Below, in pieces: positions 5,563 through 10,124 of a stretch of DNA of 10,124 bases. Origin of the DNA: Phycisphaerae bacterium SM23_33 (GTDB taxonomy: Bacteria > Planctomycetota > Phycisphaerae > SM23-33); NCBI GenBank assembly GCA_001303665.1, contig LJUF01000096.1, positions 1-10,124 on the forward strand, written 5' to 3'. A program made the position numbers and the translations under genes. A model generated the notes under the pieces. It was not told where the DNA came from, did no database searches, and worked only from the letters and a program-made list of their open reading frames with translations. Every line of letters starts with the position of its first letter. Position 1 is the stretch's first letter.

Positions 5563-6894
5563 TCAGGACGACTCGGACTCCGCCCGGATCCTCACCTCCG
5601 CCCCGAAGGTCCGAAGGACCTCCACGTGCTTTTCCCCCAGCGTCGCCTCCAACTGTACGCTCCGCCCCTCGTAGCTCCTGTCGCCAACCTGGGCGTAGCG
5701 GGACAGGTACTGCATCAGCCGGCCGTTGGTGTAGTCGGCCTGGATGGTGACGCTCACCCGCCGGCCGCGAACGCGCTCCAGGACCGCCTCCACCAGCTTC
5801 TCCGCGTTCTCGCCTGTGGCGGCCGAGAGGGCAATCGCATCGGCGTGCCGCTCCGACAGCACCCTCAGCACCGTCGGGTCGCTGATCAGGTCGATCTTGT
5901 TCAGCAGCAGCAGCTGGTCCTTTTCCCCGCAGCCCAGCTCGCCCAGCACCTCCTGCACCGCCCGGATCTGCTCGGCCACGCGCGGGTGGGCCGCGTCGGC
6001 CACGTGCAGCAGCAACTCGGCCCCGATGGCCTCTTCCAGCGTCGCCCGGAAGCTGGCGATGAGGTGGTGGGGAAGGTGGGAGATGAACCCCACCGTGTCG
6101 CTGAGCAGGGCCTCGTGGCCCTCGCCGAGGTTCCAGCGGCGGGTGCGGGTGTCCAGGGTGGCGAAGAGCTGATCGGCCACCGGCATGCCCGCCCCGGTCA
6201 ACAGGTTCATCAGCGTGCTCTTGCCCGCGTTGGTGTAGCCCACCAGGCAGATCTGAAAGCTCTCGCGGCGCGAGCGAACCTCGCGCTGTCGGCGGCGGTC
6301 GATGGCGGCGATGCGCCGCCTCAGCTGCGCCACCCGCCGCCGCACCAGCCGCCGGTCCGTCTCGATCTGCTTCTCGCCCGGGCCGCGCGTGCCGATGCCG
6401 CCCACCGCCGCCGCCGCCGTCGTCGCCCCGCCGGCCACTCGCTCCAGATGCGTCCACATCCGCCGCAGCCGCGGGTACGTGTACTCCAGCTGCGCCAGCT
6501 CCACCTGCAGCCGGGCCTCACGCGTACGGGCGTGGGCGGCGAAAATGTCCAGGATCACCTCCGACCGGTCCAGCACCTTGCGGTCGATGATCTTCTCCAG
6601 GTCGCGGATCTGCGCTGGCGACAGGTCGTTGTCGAACAGGACCACGTCCACGCGGTTCTGGCGGGCGCGGCCGGCGATCTCCTCGGCCTTGCCGCGGCCG
6701 AGGTACAGCCCCGGCTGGATCGAGCTGCGGCGGGCGACGGCTTCGTCGACGACCTTGGCCCCGGCGGTCCTGGCCAGGCTGCGAAGCTCGCCCAGCGGAT
6801 CGTGGAGGTCAGCGTCGGAATCAGGCAGGATCACGGAAACCAGCAGGGCCCGCTCCTGCTGGACGGTAAACTGCGTTCGCTTCGCTTCGGACAT
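5563..6894 (-). CDS. hflX: GTPase HflX
   Basis: A 443-residue translational GTPase of the Obg-HflX superfamily. HflX binds the 50S subunit and can split stalled 70S ribosomes under stress. The N-terminal HflX domain shows GLYLGRGKAEEI (62-73), FDNDLSPAQIRDLEK (87-101) and the helical stretch leading to GGIGTRGPGEKQIE (165-178). The G domain is complete: G1 GYTNAGKST (219-227), G2 threonine region ATLDTRT (245-251), G3 DTVGF (266-270), G4 NKID (332-335), G5 SAATGE (357-362). A C-terminal domain of about 65 residues follows. Two small oddities: an Ala/Gly-rich insert (about 153-166) coded by a GCC-type triplet run near 6403-6435, and GEKQIE where many homologues read GETQLE. ATG at 6894 is the first start after an in-frame TAA. 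A GGGAGG at 6910-6915 is 15 bases away, longer than usual. The gene is monocistronic here, convergent with the CvpA-like gene and divergent from the secreted enzyme gene. Confidence 0.97.
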   Translation of the reverse strand: MSEAKRTQFTVQQERALLVSVILPDSDADLHDPLGELRSLARTAGAKVVDEAVARRSSIQPGLYLGRGKAEEIAGRARQNRVDVVLFDNDLSPAQIRDLEKIIDRKVLDRSEVILDIFAAHARTREARLQVELAQLEYTYPRLRRMWTHLERVAGGATTAAAAVGGIGTRGPGEKQIETDRRLVRRRVAQLRRRIAAIDRRRQREVRSRRESFQICLVGYTNAGKSTLMNLLTGAGMPVADQLFATLDTRTRRWNLGEGHEALLSDTVGFISHLPHHLIASFRATLEEAIGAELLLHVADAAHPRVAEQIRAVQEVLGELGCGEKDQLLLLNKIDLISDPTVLRVLSERHADAIALSAATGENAEKLVEAVLERVRGRRVSVTIQADYTNGRLMQYLSRYAQVGDRSYEGRSVQLEATLGEKHVEVLRTFGAEVRIRAESESS

Positions 6895-6925
6895 CCTGTT
6901 ATGTTATAACCTCCCGCAACGCGTA

Positions 6926-6931
6926 ATTATA
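6926..6931 (-). promoter_or_regulatory. Candidate -10 box for hflX
   Basis: The minus strand reads TATAAT here, a perfect -10 consensus in an AT-rich island within GC-rich DNA. A start near 6919 would give a short leader of about 25 bases. No good -35 match is seen at 16-18 bases spacing. The 8-base palindrome GTTATAAC (6903-6910) between this box and the start codon could also serve as a -10-like element (TATAAC, 6905-6910) for the divergent gene. Confidence 0.4.
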
Positions 6932-6949
6932 TCAGAGGTGCCGCGGGCG

Positions 6950-7008
6950 TGACAGGAGCTTGTGGTGCCCGGTGGGGCCGTACCGGGGCTTGCCGCCCCT
7001 GTCAGGAG
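6950..7008 (+). promoter_or_regulatory. Nested leader hairpin touching the ribosome binding site
   Basis: TGACAGG (6950-6956) pairs with CCTGTCA (6998-7004), and inside it CCCGGT (6968-6973) pairs with ACCGGG (6982-6987) around an 8-base loop. The outer right arm shares its last base with the ribosome binding site AGGAG (7004-7008), which sits nine bases before the ATG at 7018. The structure could tune translation of the secreted enzyme. In such GC-rich DNA it could also arise by chance. Confidence 0.35.
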
Positions 7009-7017
7009 AGCTAGCCA

Positions 7018-9858
7018 ATGCTGCGGACGAGTGGATTCGTTGGGGTCGTTACGGTCTTGCTTCCGGCCCTTGCCGCGGCCGCGGCCGGCGGGGAGGTCGT
7101 GCGCCTCGAGGCCACGGCCGACATCTGGGTGTCCGCCTTTCGGGGCGAGCAAGGCTGCAGCGCCGGCAGGTACAAGGCCTTCAAGCTCAAGTCCATCCAG
7201 GAGATGGCCGTGGTCCGGTTCGGCCCCGCCCGTGCCGCCGGGCGGGAGGTGGTCAAGGCCCGGCTGTTCCTTCGCCGCGACGGCCAGGACATGCTGCGCT
7301 ACCTCCGCGTCTCCACCGTCAACGGCGACTGGGTCGAGGGCACCAACCCCAAGCGCCTCGCCGCCGGCGACGGGGCCAGCTACGACTACGCCGACAATGC
7401 CTCCCGCCGCCCCTGGTCCTGGCCCGGCTCGCAGCTCTGCGACGTCATCATGGGCGCGGGAAACACGCTCGCCACCTGGGCCGAACGCAAGCAACTGACA
7501 GACGGATGGATTTCCGTCGAGTTGACGCCGGAGCTCATCTACGCCCTGGCCGCCGGCGACAGCGACGGCCTGGCCGTGATGGACGGCGGCACCCCGAAGT
7601 TCATGAACAACTTCATCCACTCGGTCCAGTCGGCCTCCCCGCCGTACATCCAGGTCGAGCTGGGCAAGCGGCTCGACGCGGTCCCGGCCAGGCCGAGCGT
7701 CCGGGCCCGCCCGGCGCCGGAGCGAGCCCACCTGGCCGCCGGGGCCGTCGCGCTCACCATCGCTCCGGCCGAGAACGTCTTCTGCTGGCGGGTGACCCTC
7801 GACGGCAAGCCCGTGCCGCGCTGGCGAATCCCGCACCCCGGGCCGAACGGACCGACAGTCCTTTACCTTGACGAGCTTGAGCCCTCCCGGAAATGCCAAC
7901 TGGAGGTGACGGCGGTTGCGCCGGGCGGCAAGGCCTCCCAGCCCGCCCGCCTCACGCTGACCGCTTCGCCCGCATTGGCCGCCCCGCCGGAGCTGGCCAG
8001 GCCCCAGCCGCCCAAGGCCGCGCCCTCCGCCTGGGGCAGCCCGCCGCCGATTCCCTTCTGGGCCGCTCCGCCTCTGGTGAAGGTCGATCCGCTCACCGGC
8101 AGGCCCGCGTTCGCCGACACCACGGACGACCCCAGACAGGCCAACGCCGTCTGGGACGGGCACGACGTCCGCGTGTTCGCCGCCCGCGGCGAGTACGTCT
8201 CCTTTCAGTTGATCTTCGGCAGACGCTCCGACCAGCCGCTGAAGCTCTCCCTCGCCGCCCGCCCTCTGACCGGCCCCGGCGGGGCCACCATCGCCAGCAA
8301 GAACGTCGAACTGTACAAGTGCTGGTATGCCCGGAACAAGTCCAAGCAGTGGCAGCCGGCCTACTGCGTACCCATCCGGCCCAATCAGCCGCTGGTGCTC
8401 CCGGACCCGGACCGCAAGATCGAGGGGCAGAACTGGCAGGCCGTGTACGTCGACATCTACGTCCCCAAGGACGCGAGGCCCGGCCCGTACAAGGCCGACC
8501 TGCTCTTCAACTCCGCCCCCTGCACTCCGTGGCCGCTCATCCATCTGGAGGTGCTGGACTTCGAGATCCCCGACCAGCTCGCCTTCTGGCCGCAGCTCAA
8601 CGCCTACAAGGCGCCCAAGGGCGTGCACGACTACTACCGCCTCGCCCACCAGCACCGCAGCGTCTTCTACTACCGCTACTGGAAGCCCCGCGTGCAGGGA
8701 GCCGGCAAGGGCCTGCGGCTTGTCTGGGACGACTACGACAGCCAGGTCGGCCCGCTGCTGAGCGGGGAGGCCTTCAAGGCCTGCCGCCGCGCCGGCGTGC
8801 CCGTCGAGGCCATGGCCCTGCCCTTCGTCGAGAGCTGGCCCACGGAGATGACCAAGCAGAACTACAACTATCAGGGCTACTGGCCCGGCAAGGGCGACGC
8901 CGTCGACCACATCATCGCCCATTACATGAACGCCCCCCACATCGGCCACGCCTTCAGCCGCGATTACCTCGACGCCTTCCACGCCGCCCAGCGCCAGTTC
9001 GTCGAGCACTTCAGGGCCAAGGGATGGAACCGCACCCAAATGCAGGCCGTCTTCGTCAGCAAGAACACCCACCGCATCAACTACGGCGTCAACATGTGGT
9101 GGACCACCGACGAGCCGTATCACTGGGACGACTGGCTGGCGCTTCAGTTCTACGGCCGGCTGTGGTCCTCCGGCCGCCGCCCCGGCGAGGAAAAGCAGTG
9201 GGTCTGCCGTGCCGACATCTCCCGCCCGCAATGGCAGGGCCGCGTCCTGGACGGCGCCGTTGACACCGCCTACTTCGGCACCGGTGCCTTCACCTCCCCG
9301 CCCATGATCCGCCGCTGCCGAACCCTCGCCCGCCAGGCCCCGCTGGAGCTGCGGGTCTACGGCTCGGCCAGCAGCGACAGCGCCTCCAACCTCGGCTCGG
9401 TCGCCTGGATCCTGCACGGGTACCTCAACGGCGCCTCGGCCGCCCTGCCCTGGCAGACGCTGGGCAACGAGAAGTCCCTCGACGTCAACGATTCCTCCGT
9501 CGGCGGCAACGCCTTGCTGGCCCCCGGCGACCGCTTCGGCGTCCCCGTCGTCGCCGACATGCGCCTGAAGGCCTTCCGCGACGCCGAGCAGATCGCCGAG
9601 TACCTCAAGCTCGTGGCCGACCGCTACGGCCTCAACCGCGAGCAACTGCGGGCCATGGTCGCGCCGGCCGTCGCCGTCCAGGCCGGCACCCGCGCCGGCG
9701 CCGCCGCCGACAACGCCGACGCCCTCAGCTTCGGCAGCCTCAAGGCCTGTCAGCTCGCCGGGCTCCGCCGCGCCCTGGCCGAACTGATCCTCGGCAAGCC
9801 ATCAGCCCCCATCCGACCGACCCGGCCTCGGCCCCAGACCGGCGCTCCCCGGCAGTAG
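7018..9858 (+). CDS. Secreted DNRLRE and GH123/DUF4091-like protein, probable polysaccharide-active enzyme
   Basis: A 946-residue exported protein. Residues 1-23 form a signal peptide (hydrophobic core, then an AAAAA run before GGEVV). Residues about 27-215 resemble a DNRLRE/CBM96-type beta-sandwich: a TADIWVSAF opening, a VVRF strand, an ARLFLR strand and an IQVEL end. Residues about 240-318 look like a fibronectin III-type domain, followed by a Pro-rich linker (318-355). Residues about 378-520 match the beta-sandwich before GH123/DUF4091 catalytic domains (GQNWQAVYVDIYVPKDARPG, LEVLDFEIPD). The catalytic-like domain runs from about 525 to 885, with the motif WWTTDEPYHWDDW (694-706). Its adjacent Asp698 and Glu699 fit the paired acids of GH123, which acts on N-acetylhexosaminides by substrate assistance. 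ATG with AGGAG nine bases upstream supports the start. No lipobox, membrane anchor or sorting signal is seen at the C-terminus. The substrate cannot be told from sequence. Confidence 0.92.
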   Translation: MLRTSGFVGVVTVLLPALAAAAAGGEVVRLEATADIWVSAFRGEQGCSAGRYKAFKLKSIQEMAVVRFGPARAAGREVVKARLFLRRDGQDMLRYLRVSTVNGDWVEGTNPKRLAAGDGASYDYADNASRRPWSWPGSQLCDVIMGAGNTLATWAERKQLTDGWISVELTPELIYALAAGDSDGLAVMDGGTPKFMNNFIHSVQSASPPYIQVELGKRLDAVPARPSVRARPAPERAHLAAGAVALTIAPAENVFCWRVTLDGKPVPRWRIPHPGPNGPTVLYLDELEPSRKCQLEVTAVAPGGKASQPARLTLTASPALAAPPELARPQPPKAAPSAWGSPPPIPFWAAPPLVKVDPLTGRPAFADTTDDPRQANAVWDGHDVRVFAARGEYVSFQLIFGRRSDQPLKLSLAARPLTGPGGATIASKNVELYKCWYARNKSKQWQPAYCVPIRPNQPLVLPDPDRKIEGQNWQAVYVDIYVPKDARPGPYKADLLFNSAPCTPWPLIHLEVLDFEIPDQLAFWPQLNAYKAPKGVHDYYRLAHQHRSVFYYRYWKPRVQGAGKGLRLVWDDYDSQVGPLLSGEAFKACRRAGVPVEAMALPFVESWPTEMTKQNYNYQGYWPGKGDAVDHIIAHYMNAPHIGHAFSRDYLDAFHAAQRQFVEHFRAKGWNRTQMQAVFVSKNTHRINYGVNMWWTTDEPYHWDDWLALQFYGRLWSSGRRPGEEKQWVCRADISRPQWQGRVLDGAVDTAYFGTGAFTSPPMIRRCRTLARQAPLELRVYGSASSDSASNLGSVAWILHGYLNGASAALPWQTLGNEKSLDVNDSSVGGNALLAPGDRFGVPVVADMRLKAFRDAEQIAEYLKLVADRYGLNREQLRAMVAPAVAVQAGTRAGAAADNADALSFGSLKACQLAGLRRALAELILGKPSAPIRPTRPRPQTGAPRQ

Positions 9859-9907
9859 GCTGAAGCCCCCGGCCGCAGGCGAAAATCCCCCTACCGGACC
9901 CATCCAC

Positions 9908-10124
9908 GGGGGGTATTCGCTGAACCCCTTTTGACGGGATTTGAACGCCTTCTGGAACAGCCCCCTCACGCCCCCGGCCGGAGGTCGCCCCCACAACATA
10001 TTGCCAACAACAGGCTTGCCGCAGGCCAGCGAGTCCGCCCGCCCGACGGCCACCCCCCGTCCCCGGGCCAAAAAGTCGTTCACTGGCCTCTTTTTGGGGC
10101 CTATTTTGCCCTCCAGCCCAGGGC
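9908..10124 (-). repeat. Long intergenic repeat, right copy, cut by the window end
   Basis: This is the reverse complement of the left repeat. Block one is 10013-10124, the diverged centre 9956-10012 and block two 9908-9955. Weak similarity may extend down to about 9866, only a few bases past the stop codon of the secreted enzyme gene. The inverted arms CCAAAAAG (10068-10075) and CTTTTTGG (10090-10097) are conserved. The similarity runs to the last base of the window, so the true end is not visible. Spurious short frames on the minus strand resemble those of the left copy only because the DNA is shared. The 9859-9907 gap before the clear repeat holds nothing else recognisable. Confidence 0.85.

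Noticed and set aside
6403..6435. GCC/GTC triplet run as a microsatellite or insertion in hflX
   Set aside because: It stays in frame, encodes a short Ala/Gly-rich loop between helices where HflX proteins vary, and leaves all GTPase motifs intact.
6904..9645. 913-residue open frame on the minus strand opposite the secreted enzyme gene
   Set aside because: It is a codon-composition shadow: low-complexity Val/Gly/Ala/Leu/Asp-rich sequence without motifs, while the plus-strand frame has a signal peptide and recognisable domains.

Overview
The window is GC-rich bacterial DNA with five protein-coding genes. The likely source is a planctomycete, perhaps of the class Phycisphaerae. This is inferred from gene style and not proven: degenerate GspE/PilB-like ATPases, a CvpA-type membrane domain fused to a long unknown region, and a secreted DNRLRE plus GH123/DUF4091-type protein. 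No rRNA, tRNA, CRISPR array or intact transposase was found.

Layout. Positions 1-639 are non-coding and contain a dispersed-type repeat (134-349) and a probable promoter and leader for the first gene. Three co-directional genes follow. The first is a PilT-like hexameric ATPase (640-1791). The second is a membrane-anchored GspE/PilB-like protein whose nucleotide-binding motifs are all eroded (1829-3466). The third is a protein with four CvpA-like membrane helices and about 490 further residues of unknown function (3688-5544). Convergent to them is hflX (5563-6894, minus strand), the ribosome-associated GTPase. A short divergent control region (6895-7017) separates hflX from a secreted 946-residue protein (7018-9858) that looks like a polysaccharide-active enzyme. 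After it lies a second copy of the repeat in opposite orientation (9908-10124), running off the window.

How the genes fit together. The first two genes are 37 bases apart and probably form one transcript. The third is 221 bases further on and may have its own promoter. An active ATPase, a membrane-bound pseudo-ATPase of the same superfamily and a multi-pass membrane protein could form one membrane complex. No pilin, PilC/GspF, secretin or minor pilin genes lie nearby, so a classical type IV pilus or type II secretion operon is not supported here. hflX and the secreted enzyme look like unrelated neighbours.

The points most worth attention are the pseudo-ATPase (no P-loop lysine, no catalytic Glu, no His box, but an intact zinc tetracysteine), the Glu-to-Asp change at the Walker B site of the PilT-like partner, and the pair of inverted repeats about 215 bases long with a strongly conserved block at one end. 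Because the right edge lies inside the repeat, the window may be a whole contig broken at repeats.
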